From the NCBI RefSeq assembly GCF_949628265.1, contig NC_088786.1, forward strand, positions 24,325,681 through 24,389,680: a stretch of DNA of 64,000 nucleotides, in the 5' to 3' direction. Position numbers and translations under genes: made by a program. Each line of letters opens with the position of its first letter. Position 1 is the first letter of the stretch. Shown here piece by piece: positions 26,783-41,000 of the stretch. The notes below the pieces were generated by a model. It made no database searches. It saw nothing but the letters and a program-made list of their open reading frames with translations, and had not been told where the DNA came from. Origin of the DNA: Cloeon dipterum (Eukaryota; Arthropoda; Insecta; Ephemeroptera; Baetidae).

Positions 26783-29700
26783 ATGAACCCTGGTGTGGTC
26801 TTCCTCTTGGCGGCGGCACTGACATCCCCTTCAGTGGTCGTGGCGCGTAAGTTGTTGAAATTTGATGAGTTTTCAACACGTGGTGCTCACTTAATAAATG
26901 TGTGCATCGTCGGTGGTACAGCATCTCTTGAAAAAGCAAGAGTGCACCACAGCGCGCGCGTGACTTTTATCTAAACACCGCGCTGATTTATTAGCGGCCA
27001 ATGAAGAGTAATACTACATTGTAATCCCGCAGTCGTCGTGAGTGATGAATTAATTTCATTTTCTCGCCACCGATGACTTCATAAGCTAAAAATACTGGCT
27101 CGTTCCGCGCTTAATGAACTGATCGCGCACGCAATCTCCTCTCCCCCGAATGTATTAACGACTTAAGAAGAAGTAAGAAATGGATTCGATGGCTAGACAC
27201 GATGCAAATTACGCGGAAAATTGTGCTCAAGACAAGTGGGACGGCGCGACTACAGGGCAGGATTAGCATAATTCAAATCGGCCAGCCCATTTTCGCTAAA
27301 GACCGACTCATTTGCAAGCAAATGAAGCCATTAATAAAATTTCGTCGTCCGGCATTGTCAGCAAAAAACAGGCCGGCTGAATGAGTTGGGTCAGGTCAGG
27401 CTGGGTCAACGATGCCTCATTCATTCACAAGCCACACTTCTTGTTACATACGTTGATTTAGCAGATGTTGAGCGCGGCCGGGGTAGTGCGTTGTCACGGC
27501 ACGCGATAATTACGTGGCCATCGAGCTGAAAATGCAGACCGTCGTCCGGCAAAACGAAACACACGCCCTGGATGTTTACACACTGATTACCGCACGCACG
27601 AGCAGCTTATTTGAATTTGAAATTCTCGTCGTCCCACACACTTAGTTTAGGCTAGTAGCGCAGTGGTGGTCCGCTCGGCCCTTATTGGAACGAGCGTCTC
27701 TCAATGACGTTGTTTTCCGCACTTAAGATCACTATCAGTAAATTGGATTTGGCCGTTTGCCGATTCTTGTTCTGTTTGTTTGCATACAAGCGCTATAAGA
27801 CTTTGATGAGGCTTTGTTTCCGATTTGCAAATGAGCCGCGATTCGCTATCGTGAATTCATTTGATTCCGCAAAAACAGCCAGTTTAGTTTGTATGATTGA
27901 TGATTGAGGATTAAGTTTTAAAAAAAGAGAAAAATTAAGTTGATTTTAATAAACTAAATTGCAATTGGTTTTACTTCAAATGATTGAAATATTTTAAATC
28001 AGGATGAAAATGAGGGGAATGAGGAATGGTTATCTCGCACGTTCTCTTTTATTGGAATGCAGTTTCAACGTTTTTACGCTCCTCGTTTTATGGAGCTATT
28101 TACACATTAGTTTCACAAAATTTCAATCGTTTCATCTTTTTTTAACCACATTAAAAAGTTACCGGGATAAATATGATTTTTATTTGCACACAGAGAGTGA
28201 GAACAATTACGTGGAGCTGAATGGACCCTGCGCCGGCTACAAGCCTGGAGAGGACGACCTGCAGGCCTTCGATTTCATTCGCAACTTTGCTCTGGATCTG
28301 CCGGAGACCCAGTACCCTGGCGTGACTCGCGTCAGGGGCTCCAACAGGATGCAGACTGCCTACAGACTCAATACCAACGCTGACCTCCAACTACCCACCA
28401 GGTCAGCTTGAAATGCATCCCACTTGAAACTACTTCTTTTTCATTCATAAAATTTAAACCACCTCTGTTGTGTTCGCTCGAGAATCATGCTTCAACCGTG
28501 TGTTTCAGGAGTGTGTTCCCTCTGGGCTTGCCCGAAGAATTCAGTTTTATTTCAACGTACAGAGCACGCAGACTTCCTGGCGATAGGTGGCACATCCTGC
28601 GGATGACCGACCTGCAAGACAGGCCCCAGTTCCTCATTACCGTGCACGGCCGAAACAAGACGTTAGAGTTTTCTATCGTCAACTACGAGGGCCGGTTGCA
28701 GACATTATACTTTAAAGATCCTCCCGTAAGATAAAGCCCATCAGCTTTGCTTGTTATTCTTTTCATTGCACCACATACATACTCATGAGTTCGTGCAATA
28801 TAACCCTCAAATTTATTTTATTGGTTGCGAGGTTGTTTGTACGTACTCTGGTAAGATTATCTCGCTCTTTTACAGCGGGGACAGCCCTTTTTAAATCTTC
28901 ATCTGCGTGTCAATTGTAACCAACGACATTACACACAATAAAAAATAATCCGAGAAGGGCCAGTGGGAGTGAACATGCAGGCTGAAAAATTTGCTCTTCT
29001 GATTTTGCAGATATTTGACAAGGAGTGGCACAAGATCCACTTCGGTGTGTTCAGGGACAGGGTCGAGCTGTACGTCGACTGCCAGCGGACGCAGGAGCAC
29101 AGCCTGCAGCCGAGAGGACCCATCGACGCCAATGGCAAAATCGAAATCTCCAAGATGGCCAACGGCCGACGCACTGTTCCGGTAAGAAAAGCGACTCATT
29201 CATCATAAATGTGTATTTATGTTCCAGTCAGTCGCTCTCTCAAATGGACCATTATTTACGAGTGCGAGGCAGAATGTGTGTCTCAGCAGGGCAGTGAAAT
29301 ATCGAGCTGAGTGAAATACTTGACAATAAAACTTTGTCAAGACTTTCCGCTTCACTGTGCCTTGATATTTATTTTTTTGCAAACGTCTAGCCGGTTTTGT
29401 ATCGCACCAGTCTTTTGAATCATTACGGGCCTCGCGTTTTCTGCCTGCCAGGCGATTTGCACTCGATCACTGCCCTCCAAGGCCAGGTCTGCGCTTGTAA
29501 ATAAACAATGCATTAAAGTAAAATGCACCGATTTTTTGCACATAAATCATGAATGAGCAGACTGTGTTGTGCTCGTCGCGTCTAGAAATTGCAATAAATA
29601 TCGCAGACGGTGTTTGTGTAAAGTGGAAGCGTACACGTTCTGAGAACCGAAGCATATGTGTGTGCGCTTTCCAAGGGAGGAGGAAGAGATATCGCCCGCG

Positions 29701-32700
29701 AGATATAATTCGCTTATTCATCTTGAGAGCGGCGACACGCAGCTTTTTACTTTAACAAAGTCACAAAGTAAACACGCACTAACTGAAAGCTGAAATATTT
29801 GTTTGCAGATTGATTTGCAGTGGATGGTGTTAAGTTGCGACCCGGAGAGACCACAGCGAGAGACGTGCGGCGAAATTCCTGTGAGCGTGTGTGCCATGCA
29901 TTCTCGCGTTCGCGAAATAAAAAGAAAAAATGATTTAATCTTTTTGCCACCCACGCGCTTGAGCAGGAAAACAGACGCGAATATCTTTTCTCTCGTCGTT
30001 ACTCAGCGATTGCTACTTAAAATTTTATCGTCTTTTATCGCACGCGGCCACTTCTCTTTTACACGATGCAGAAGATGAAAAGTTGGCACTCGTAAAAATA
30101 GCCAAGGATTTTTATGGTCTGCTGTTATTTTTGGTCAGTGGCTTTTCATTCGCTTCGCCCAGCGCGAAGCCAGTCATTTTGCTGTAATTGCAAACGAGTT
30201 TTGTTTTAAATTACGTCGGGTACGCTTGATTTTTTGAATTGCCGGTAACGGGTTGTGGCACGATATTTGGCGATTTATTCAAACAAGCTAAGAATTCTGG
30301 GATGAAATGACCATTCCTTGCTCGTTAGCGCAAGCCGAGTTGCACTTTTACGCGAGTCAACAGCTCTTGACCCTCGCGTGCAAAAGGCGCAACTCATCGT
30401 GCAGAAATAAATGGCTTGCTCGGCCGAGCGCAGTATAAGATTAATGTGCTTGCAGAATGCACCTAAAGCTGCCACGGGATCCTGCGAGCAGACCGTGTGT
30501 CCTCAAGGACCACCTGGACTAAACGGCACCAACGTAAGTAGAGCTATACACTGATTTTATCTGGCTCGATCCACGCAGCGCGATACAAACAAATAAATAA
30601 ATGAGCTGGAAGCAGCAGTCGGTTTGTTTCTGCTTTTCTGTCAGCGGCAAACCAATGAGATATGTTGTTGTTATCAGTGCATAAATTGCGCGTTCGCCGG
30701 CCGCCACCGCGTGCTGTCTCTTTTTTTGCACCGGTCGCTGAATTAATTAATTGATTTTCAAGTGGCTAAGCGAGACTGGACCACACACACTAAGCATAAG
30801 CAGGTGGAGCCTCGCGAGTAAAGCCTCATTTTTTATGTTGTTTCCTCCGTATGCGGTAGCACACGTTTTTACAAATATTTACACGTCTAATATGCAGCTG
30901 ACAAATTTTAGGGCACCAAAGGCATATCTGGTGATTTTGGAGATCCAGTAGGTTTTCAAAATTTTAGTTTAGATCAAGTTTCTTTCACTCCGCTTGTGAC
31001 TCTCTTAGATTTGTATCTCCATTTCCCAACTCTTGCACTTAATTTATTAGAGACACTTTCATTCTTGGTGCAAACTGTCTATGAGAATGTCCGCTAATTA
31101 GTGACGCACACTGTATTTCCTTATAGAATTCTTAACCCGTTAATTTGCTATCTAGGGCAAAGATGGGCGACCTGGTTCACCTGGCCTACGAGGACCAATT
31201 GGGGTTCCGGGTTTCCCAGGGGACAAAGGAGAAAAGGGAGAAGCTGGAGTGCCAGTAAGCATTTTTGCATGCGTGATTAACACTCTTTGTGGCTGCTTGT
31301 TAACCTTATCCTACATATTTAAACTTGCCAAACCAATTCTTAATTGAATCACCCAGTACCCCTTTCTAAACGATTAATATTTATCGTTTTAAAATTTAAA
31401 ATCAAACTACTTTCATGTGGAAATTCTGGATTGCGTGACATTAAGAAAAGCAAAGAAATTAAAAGTGAGAAAATTATATTTTTGGTTTAGCTAAGTTGAT
31501 AAATTATTGGTAGCAGACAAAATTTATATCTTTCTAGTATTATGGTAGTTCTAGTTGAATTTGTTGATTTTTTCCGATAATTTTACTAATACTCATTGCA
31601 TGCGCGATATCTAAACAACGCTGAAAACCTTTGCCTTTCAAGTTCACTTTCTGTATGTTCCATCACTTTTTGGGGCGTAGCTGGCGAGCCTGGTGCTCAA
31701 GGACCACGAGGGATCCCAGGTTTGTTACAGAGTCAACAAAGGCTGGGCGCACGCAATAAATTAACTTTCAATTTATTGCAGGCTCCATTGGGCCCCAGGG
31801 CTTGGAAGGAAGAGCGGGTCAGAAAGGAGAAAGGGTAATTAGAACTTTTAATATGCGTAACGTTTGCTATAGGCCAACTCTACGTCTCGCAAAAAAAATC
31901 GCCACGGGCATTTGAAACGAAATTTTCCTAAAAAAAGTATTTTAGGGCGACACGGGTTTAAAAGGTGACTTTGGTGAAAAAGGCGAAAGAGGAACAGATG
32001 GCTTGCCTGGCAGAGATGCAGTTGCAATAGAGGGCGAACCTGTAGAAGGCCCCCCTGGACCTCAGGTACAAGAGGTTCACTAATATGCTTTTGCTCTTAA
32101 AAAATTATAAATTTTAGGGACTGCCTGGATTTAATGGAGAGAAAGGCGATAAAGGTGAAACAGGCTTTCGAGGCAGGGCTGGCACGAAAGGTGAAAAGGG
32201 AGACCAAGGTGATCAGGGCCCTCAGGTGAGTACGATCTTTTGGTTGATTTAATTAAATATTGAAGGCGAAAACGTCAGCTGTGTTAAAATTTATTTTGTA
32301 TGCGCACAAGCAATAATTATGATTTCAGTTCAATGTTTCACGATGTCGATCGTAATTTTTAGGGTCTGACGGGGCCTGCAGGTCCACCGGGCACGCCGAG
32401 CTTTATCAGCAACAATGTTGACGCTGTGCCAGGCGAAAAAGGCTCTCAGGGAGAACGCGGAGAGCGAGGCGAAAGAGGGAGTAAAGGAGATAAAGGTAAG
32501 CTCTCCTTCCATTGAAAAGTTGCTCTTAATAAATCGCAACTATCGCTCCATATATATGGCACGCCGATGCGAGTGTGTGTTTGCTGCGTATGCAAAATTC
32601 GCAAAATATCAGGCACGCCTATGCGAAATATTTGGTCATGAATATCAATGAATTGTACTGTATGGTCGAACCACTCCTTTTGCAGCTATTATGGTGGACC

Positions 32701-35700
32701 GTGATCACCCTTTTACTTCCTATCAGCAGCACACCGGCCTACGCAATTCAATAAAATACATTTTATTGTTTTATAATCTTGATTTAAGTGCACTCGGATG
32801 AAAAATCAAACTAGCAATCGTAATAAATAATCACAGTCACGTCAGCGATTTTGAGCTCAAAGAATATAGGTGTTTTAATGTCTGAAACGAAAAATCTGTT
32901 TTTGTGTAGCTAGCAGTAAACTGGCCTATTTCTGGTAGATAAAAAACACATGACCTCCTGTTGACAAGCAACAAAAACATTCAAAGTGCAGCTGCATCTT
33001 ATGCATTTGGATGTGCATATTTCAGATACGGCGCGTGACTAAAAAAATGTATTTTTAGGAGAGATAGGTGACGCAGGAATAGATGGCAAAGATGGATTAC
33101 GAGGGCTGCCAGGAAAGGATGGGACGCCCGGATTTCCAGGAGAAAAAGGGGACAGAGGAGATCGGGGACTTATAGGCCCGCAAGGCCCATTCGGCCCAGG
33201 TGGCCCACCGGTAAGGTTTCATGCCTGCTTATACTTTTTATGCCAGAATAATGTGATTGTGTGGTACTATACAAACACAATAAATTAAAATGTCACAGTT
33301 GATGTCTTTAAAATGGTTTAAATTCACATCATTTACTGAGGGACTGTATAAATGGTTATGAATGCCTTGATTGGAGCGAAGTAATGATTTTTCTTTTTTA
33401 TTTAAATAAGAATTTTTGATATCGTTATAATTTTTTTGATAATTTGGCAATAAAATTTTTGTAATGTGACAAATGTGAGAGTAAACAAGAATACCTAATG
33501 CAATGAAAGCGACTTAATACTGTTTTCCACAGGGAGTGGCTGGACCTATTGGACCAAAGGGTGATGAAGGTATTTTGATTCCGTATCCAAAATTATAGGA
33601 AAAAAACTAAATCAATTCCCTTGTGGTTATTAGGCAGAAAGGGTGAACCTGGACTGGATGGGAATCCAGGTGTGCCGGGAGCTGCTGCAGCTGAAGGTAT
33701 ATTTTTTAACTCAAAAATGATTGTGAATTTTGATCTTTTCTTTAAAGGGGATCCAGGAAAACCTGGTGATAAAGGTGACAAGGGTGAAAGAGGAGAGAAG
33801 GCCGACAAGGGCGAGAAGGGTGACTCAGGGTTGGCAGGACCTCCAGGACTCGTAGGTATGCCAGGTCGGGAAGGACCGCAGGGCGATGAAGGCAAAAGAG
33901 GCGAGCATGGGGAAAAAGGTGATCATGGACAAAAAGGTTCACAAGGAATTCAGGTAACATTTGTTTTAAGGTTCATCGCAAGATAAAAAAATATTGATTA
34001 CAAATAGGGACCACCTGGCAAGCCGGGAACTCCAGGCACTTCAGGAAAGCCAGGTTCAAAGGGGGAAGAAGGTGAAATATTACTAAATTAATTAATGTCA
34101 CTGTATTCAAATTTAAGTATTTTAGGTGACCGTGGAGAGCCAGGTCCTCCAGGACAGAGAGGCTTGCCTGGTTTACCAGTAAGTACTATGCACACATAAC
34201 GCTAAATAAAGCCATTAGATTAATGCTTAGAAATCAAGGGCTCAAATAAATATAATTATAATCGGCCTTGTTGCCAGCCAGCTTTACGTGATCACTGAAT
34301 CGCCTTGCAAAGAGCGTGAAACTGTGCCGCCGTACAACAGTTCAAAGCGTGTAGTATAACATTCAAGTAGAGAGTTCTTCGATTGTTTGAACTTTAGAAA
34401 AATTACAGTAAAAAATTGTAGAAGAACATTTTAATAAATTAAAAAAAAAAACTCATTTTCAAGGGAGCCTCAGGAGCTGTTGGTCAAATGGGTTTGCCAG
34501 GCCCACCCGGAAATCCTGGAATCCCAGGTTCTGTAGGACCAGCAGGACCTCCTGGCGAGGTGGTTACCGTGTCTAACAGCATTGTGGCAGAAAGCAATAG
34601 CCTGCAATCAATGATAGGTCCAAGAGGACCTCCTGGAGCTCCAGGATCGGTAAATAAGTTCGATTATTATTATTTTTTATTAAATGAAATAATTACTCAA
34701 TCCTTGCAGCCTGGTGAACGTGGAGCAAATGGGGAAAGGGGCCCAGAAGGACAGCCAGGAATGCCAGGTAAATAAAAGGGATAAATCGAGGACAAATAAT
34801 TGTTTCTATTTATTTTTATTTAGGACTCCCAGGGAAAGACGGCCCTCCAGGTTTACCGGGACCGCCTGGACAAAGAGGTCAACCTGGTTTGCATGGAGCT
34901 GTGGGACCACCTGGAAGAAGTTTTACTGAAGCAGAAGTCAGGGAATTGTGCATCAATGTGATAAGAGGTGAGAAATCATAATTGTTACTGCGCATTAATT
35001 TTCGGAAATTTGTAACCTAATCGAAAAAAGGACTGAAAAAAACGCTGCAAAACGTTTAAGGAAGAGCAGACGTCTTTAATGGCATATTATATGCCAAGTT
35101 CCTAATCAAATCTTTCAGATTACATAAGGGAGTATGCAGAGACGCTAACAGGCCCGCCTGGTCCACCAGGTCGAGGACGACCTGGGCGGATCGGTCCACC
35201 AGGTCTTCAAGGGTCTCCAGGTTTGAATTTCTCTGTCCTCGAAAGGCATGCAGAGCTTGGAGCTTTGTCACAGCGAAACTTTCCGCTTGTACACTGCAAT
35301 TTCCCGGTCACGAACAGTCACATAATAAAAAATTGTTCTTGTGTACATGATTTAAATTGGAGAAGGGTTAATTCACATGATTAACATAGCACCAAACTTA
35401 TGCGTGTCGCACAGAGAGGCTGGCGGAGTTTACTGAGGATATTCGAGGACCCCCTGGTCCACCTGGTATCGGTAGGATTGGAAGACCTGGCAGAGTGGGG
35501 GTCAAAGGGATTCCAGGTAGCTACCATTTTGAGCAGCACGGATCAGAGGGTTAATGGAATCAATAAATTCTGTGTCCAGCCTTCTCAAAAATGTAGATTG
35601 GAACGCAAGATTTTGGCTCTCTCCTGTACCTATCATACAATTCGTCCACACATTCTGCTTTTGTAATTAATTTTTATTATTTTGCTTGTGCATGCATGCC

Positions 35701-36285
35701 TTTAAAGCATTTTATGAAAATTTTGTTCTTCACCAACTATTCTAATTTTAATCGCATGACTTTTTGATTCCATTAATCAAGGTTTAGTGGACCATTTTTA
35801 AAATCTCTTATCATTTAGGTGATCCAGGCCCAGCTGGCTTGCCTGGTGAAAGAGGGTTCACAGGCCTTCCTGGAGCGCAAGGGCCAGTTGGCCCGTTCGG
35901 GCCTCAGGGTAATTCTTAAGCACAAAAATCCTACTCCACAAATAATGTTTTATCCACATGAACAGGTGAAAAGGGTGAGAAAGGTGAGAGGGGTCCTGAA
36001 GGAGTCGGAATAGAAGGCCCTCCAGGTCCTAGAGGGCACCCTGGAGAAACCGGACCGACGGGCGTTGGCTTGCCTGGCAGGGCAGGCGACAGAGGTGAAC
36101 AAGGCAGACAAGGTAAGGCTTTACAAAATCTATTTTCCACTGGAGGAAATATCGTATATGTTTCAGGCTTACCTGGAGTAAGGGGTCCGCCAGGTCCTCA
36201 GGGCCCACCTGGATTTTGTGAATACTGCAACTATGCCAACAGCATCCAAGCCTCAAGACAAGACAGCAACTCCAAAGGACCGTAA
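26783..36285 (+). CDS. FACIT-like collagen alpha chain (collagen IX-like)
   Basis: This encodes a secreted extracellular-matrix collagen of about 970 residues. Exons: 26770-26846 (signal peptide), 28194-28401, 28509-28725, 29011-29181, 29809-29880, 30456-30533, 30912-30947, 31156-31254, 31681-31719, 31782-31834, 31946-32065, 32118-32225, 32363-32495, 33059-33210, 33533-33569, 33634-33696, 33748-33953, 34008-34071, 34126-34178, 34464-34649, 34710-34767, 34824-34967, 35119-35220, 35415-35516, 35819-35908, 35966-36112, 36167-36285. Residues ~22-250 form a thrombospondin N-terminal-like (laminin-G) domain, including the [10 protein letters not shown] motif typical of FACIT collagens. Interrupted Gly-X-Y tracts follow. 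A non-collagenous break ([10 protein letters not shown] onward, 34880-35150) with a cysteine recalls FACIT NC2 domains. The tail after GPPGF has C-E-Y-C. One Gly is replaced by Ala (near 33802). Phase fails between 31254 and 31681, so one small exon is probably missing. COL9A1 is the closest type I can name. Confidence 0.88.
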
Positions 36286-38057
36286 ATAGGCAATGACGCA
36301 AACTTAAATAATTCACATTTCACTGCCAAGAACTCTTTAGCTACAACAGAGTGACGGGGTGGGTGGAATTAAATTAATAAATTTGCTAGTCCAAAAGCTA
36401 TGAAAGCAGGTCCTGAATTTTGTACTATGATGGAAGCATAATTATATATAAATTGTAATTGTTGAATAATGTATTTGTAATTTTGACAAAATAAGTAATT
36501 AAATTTAAAACGTTGGATGAAAACTTTTACTATACGTGCATGCAAGGACCAGAGTGCCATAACCAGTGACGAGATATTAAAAAATGAATTTAAAATTATG
36601 TGTAATAAAAGAACATGACAGTAAAATATAGATTAATAAAATCAATCAAAATGTCTCTTCGTACCATGAAGCTGTTTGATATTTTAACATTGATTCCCAG
36701 TTTTAAATGGCATTTATTTATTTTATTTGTGTGTTCAAAAGCTCCAGAGAGAGCATGTTATTATATAATATTATAGTGCATAGTTTTAGATTTCAAAAAA
36801 TATAGATTTGATAATGAACACAGCAAATGTGAATACACAACATTAAAAAAATGATTAAATTGATGGTAGCGTTTCAACCTTTAATAAATTACAGCATCAA
36901 ATGAATATATATGTTTTCTCATTAAGACCGTGTATATGATCAGAACAGATTACAAAAAAGGATAACCATTTTTTTATTTAACTCATTATATTATGTGTTA
37001 TTTAATTTGATTTCCCTTAATGACAGTGGCAAGGAATTCTAAATCCTATTGTAACATACGATAATACGAGCGCCGCGACAAACATAGGCTCATAGTTCAT
37101 ACACGGAACACACGCGAGCTATTCTACTCGACCCACGCACGTGTATAATATGACAATTGTGTTTCAATAATAGCATTGTAGGTAAAGATTTAACCGATGA
37201 TCTTTTAAAAAATTTTCAAATATATTTCAGTAGAGTTTTAAAAAGTTTAAATCAGTTTTTAAATTTACTATTGTGTTATGTTAAGAAGGAGAAAGGGAGT
37301 TGGCAGACCGAAGCAAATTTTCTATGCTCTTCCAATCGCGCGTTTTTATTCAAATACACAGAAAGCAACTTGATTCTATCCAAAATTATTCCAAACGTAA
37401 ATATTATTATGCTTAAATTACAAGTATTGAATAGTTATTACTAATTGAAACGTTCAAAACGCCATGCTTATAATAATTTTATAAAAATAAATTTTAAAGT
37501 AATTGCATTTAACTGAAAATTTCAAGTACGAATAGCAAGAATTTTATATTTATGTATCGGCCTGTTATGTTGGCAACTGCGTCTTGAATTTGCGTATAAA
37601 CATGGCGGCTAAACAGTGTTAGCGGGTGTATAGCTGCTTTGCAAACTCAAATTTGCTGTTTTAACAGTTAAGGTGGGTCAATTTGTCGATTTGACAGTTA
37701 ATGCATGTTCAGAACTAAACCTTGTATGAGATGATATAGTATGAACACTATAAAGATTATTTACAAAGAAAAAATGCAAAGTAAAATATTTCGCGGCTTT
37801 TGCACGCATCTCAGGGGTTCCATTGGATGCGGTATGCGAATTGTTATCTTCCAAAGCATCCCAGCCGTTTATGCGCATATATATGTATTTATTTCAAAAC
37901 CCTTTCAATCGAATCTGGACGGGAGCCTGTTGGAATCGTAAACTACATTTTTACGCATTTAATTTAAACAAAATTATTAAAGGAAGCGCGTGTGTGCCGG
38001 CAACAACCAACACAACACAATGCGACGAGCTAATATTGATTTTTTAGATTTCAAACG
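36286..38057. other. Collagen 3' flank and ZMYM promoter region
   Basis: AATAAA signals at 36376 and 36604 are candidate polyadenylation sites for the collagen transcript. The middle is AT-rich and featureless. Around 37600-37672 a less AT-rich segment ends in AAG|GTGGGT and could be a 5' UTR exon of the next gene. That gene's first coding exon is preceded by the acceptor TTTTTTAG at 38047. Confidence 0.4.
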
Positions 38058-41000
38058 ATGAGCGTCTTCAACGCCGACGACGATATCTTGAGCAATGATG
38101 AACCTGTCAAAAGCGTGGAGATGGAGGATATTTCAGCTACTGAAATGGAGACTGCACCTTGCTCTGACCAGGTAGTAGGAAGCACATCCACAGAGGGTGA
38201 GATCCCCCCAGGAAGCGGAGTTCCCAATGAAGGGGGACACCCTTTAGATGGCGCAGGTTCGCCAATTGAGATGGATAGAAACAGTCCAACAGGTATCAAT
38301 TCATATTATAATGTCTACTAAAAAGAAAACATGAAAAATTGTATGTTTTTCTTCCCTTTAGAAAAAATGGTTGAGGCTCAAGATGAACCCAACGATACAG
38401 AAATGGAGACTTCAAATGAAATGGAAGTCTGTCCTCAAGAAAAAGAAGAGGAGTCAGAACAGAAAGAAGCTAACTTTGATGAGCTGATAGCGGAATCTTC
38501 TACGCCCACCAATGAACCTGTCGTCATCACAGAACAGAAAGAAGCTAACTTTGATGAGCTGATTGCGGATTCTTCCACACCCATTGATGAACCTGTCGTC
38601 ATCACGAATGGACCCTCAATCGGAGAAAGTGAAAGCATTGTACCGGCATTGGAAGCGGGAGACAATTCCATGGACACAGACAAGCAACCAGCAGATGATG
38701 AAAAAGCTGCACCTGAAATTTTAATGAAAGACTATGTCAAGGAGCTGGTCTTGAACCAGAGTGAGGCTGAACTTCCTATAAAACAAGATGAAGAATTGGT
38801 CAATCAAAATGAGATTGAATCTGCTGTAAAAAGTAATGAGGATGAGTCTACAACCAATGATTGCGAGATTGAGTCTGCAGCACACAAAAGTGAAGATGAG
38901 TCTGTTGCAAATCCAAATGAAGAGTCTAACCAAATGGGTGTATCGGATGATGTCCAGTGCGTGGATGAAAAAGAGGAGACTGAGAGTACAGGCCGAGCAA
39001 GTGCTACATGCTTTGCAACCTTTGACGATGAATCTCGACTGTCTAATGACAAAATCAGTGTTGACAATGTTGAAGATGTAAATATAAATGAAAGCACTGA
39101 TGTTGAGGTGGAGGGGGAGGAAGCAGCTAATGAACAAGAAGGGGAAGATCCTTTGGAAGCTGGTGGAGTAGTTGACGATTCCAAGAATGATGATGTGGAG
39201 GAAGAGATATTAGGGCACATTCCAGTTTCAGGCGAATCAATAGAGAGAGCAAACAAGTCGCTTGAAGAAAACAACACAGACCTGCAAAATTCAGAGGTTG
39301 AGAAAATGGAAGAAGATGTTAGTATTGTTGAGAAGAAAAATGATGAACCAAAGGAACCTGAGGAATTGGAACATGAGGAACTTGCAGAACCTGAAACCAG
39401 ACATTGTCATCAGTGCAATACTGTAAGCATTTTAACTGCTAATATTAGCATTATTTGGCCACTTTTGCAATGTTGTGTGACATCTACAGGTTTTAAAGGA
39501 ATTTAAGGTTGTGGTTTAACCTTAAAAAATGTCAGTTTCATGCTAATCAGAAATTTCACAGCTGATCTTTGACACTTTAAAGGAGCCACAAGTTATGGAC
39601 TTGGTTAGCTGGCAAATTAAGTTTAATATTATGGCATATTTGCTCAGCTTTCCATGGAACATTTGTTTATTTTTCATGTTAGATCAGATAAAATTAATTC
39701 TTTGAATTCCCACTAAACAATACATTCTTGGAAAATTTAAGAAACACTATCGTAAATGCCGCTACTAAAGTAAACAGTTGGCCTCTTTAGCCTCAAAGCT
39801 TTTGCAGTTGTTTGATTATATAATGATTCCATATAAAATTAATGTAAAGTTGAAACTTTATTTCTCATTTTTATCCCTGTCCGAGGACTGGGAAGGGCGC
39901 GCACTGAGCACCATCTTATTTTTACCAACTCCTTTAATTCTATGTGAAATGAGAATTGACATGGAGGTGTATAATATTAGTTATTAGATCTCTAATTAGC
40001 ACATAGTATTTATTGCTCAGCATCATGCAACTATTCGCTTTGTTTTAGGAAAAAGAATGTCTCTTCATATTAAAAACCTCAACAGAGTGCAGCAAGAAAT
40101 TTTATCTGTGCACCAAGGAGTGCTGCAATGAGTACAAAAATCGGCCTAAAATAAAAGCAATAGGTAAGACAAATGTCATGTTCTGAAACTTGAATGATTT
40201 TACATTTTTGTATTCAGCATCAAATAAATTGCAAACAATCAACACTGAAGAACCAGAGAAAGCGCCAGATTTGACAAGACGCTGCTTCAGTTGCCGAAAG
40301 GAAATTGACCCGACAAGCTCTGAAAAATTGTCTTGGCAGTCAATGGAGTACTGCAGTGAGGAATGCATAGGTTAGTTTCAATTCCACAGTTATTGATTTC
40401 ATTACTGACAGCTACTTGTTTTGATTCGCATTAGAATCCTACCAAAATGAACTGGGTGCTTGTTGTGCTAACTGCAAAGGTGATGTTCCTCAAGCTAGCA
40501 TGGGCAAGTACTGTGTTCGCTTTGGATACAACGCCAGACAGTTCTGCTCAAGCAAGTGTTTGGAAGAGTTTAAAAAAGGACTTAAGGTCTGCAGTTATTG
40601 TCAGAGGGATATTTCGGGTGAGAATGAAGGCTTCCTGGCACCTATTGGCGATAAAGGGCAGTTCAAGGTATATACTCTATTATCTTATTTTTCTGTTCAA
40701 AATTAATTTGATTCAATAGGACTTCTGCAGCAAGAACTGTATGGATGACTATCATGTAATACTCTGCAATAGACCGAAGCCAGTCATCACTGATAGCTGC
40801 GCCGTTTGTAGTGACATGAAGGAGATCACAATTGAAGTGATTCAAAGTGGCGGAGTTCAAAGGCTTTGCTCTGACCCCTGCTTTGCTGCGTTCAAATTCG
40901 CCAACAATTTAAAGACCGGTAAGATAACGATAAAATATTATTTGCAAGGATTAACTTGGAAAATCGCAGATGAATGCGAGCTGTGTAAAAGACACTTTGA

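Noticed and set aside
33593..33960. Proline/serine-rich minus-strand open frames
   Set aside because: They are antisense images of Gly-X-Y collagen codons.
38721..39277. Long minus-strand open frames opposite the ZMYM acidic exon
   Set aside because: They are shadows of the low-complexity coding sequence on the plus strand, where splice phases confirm the gene.
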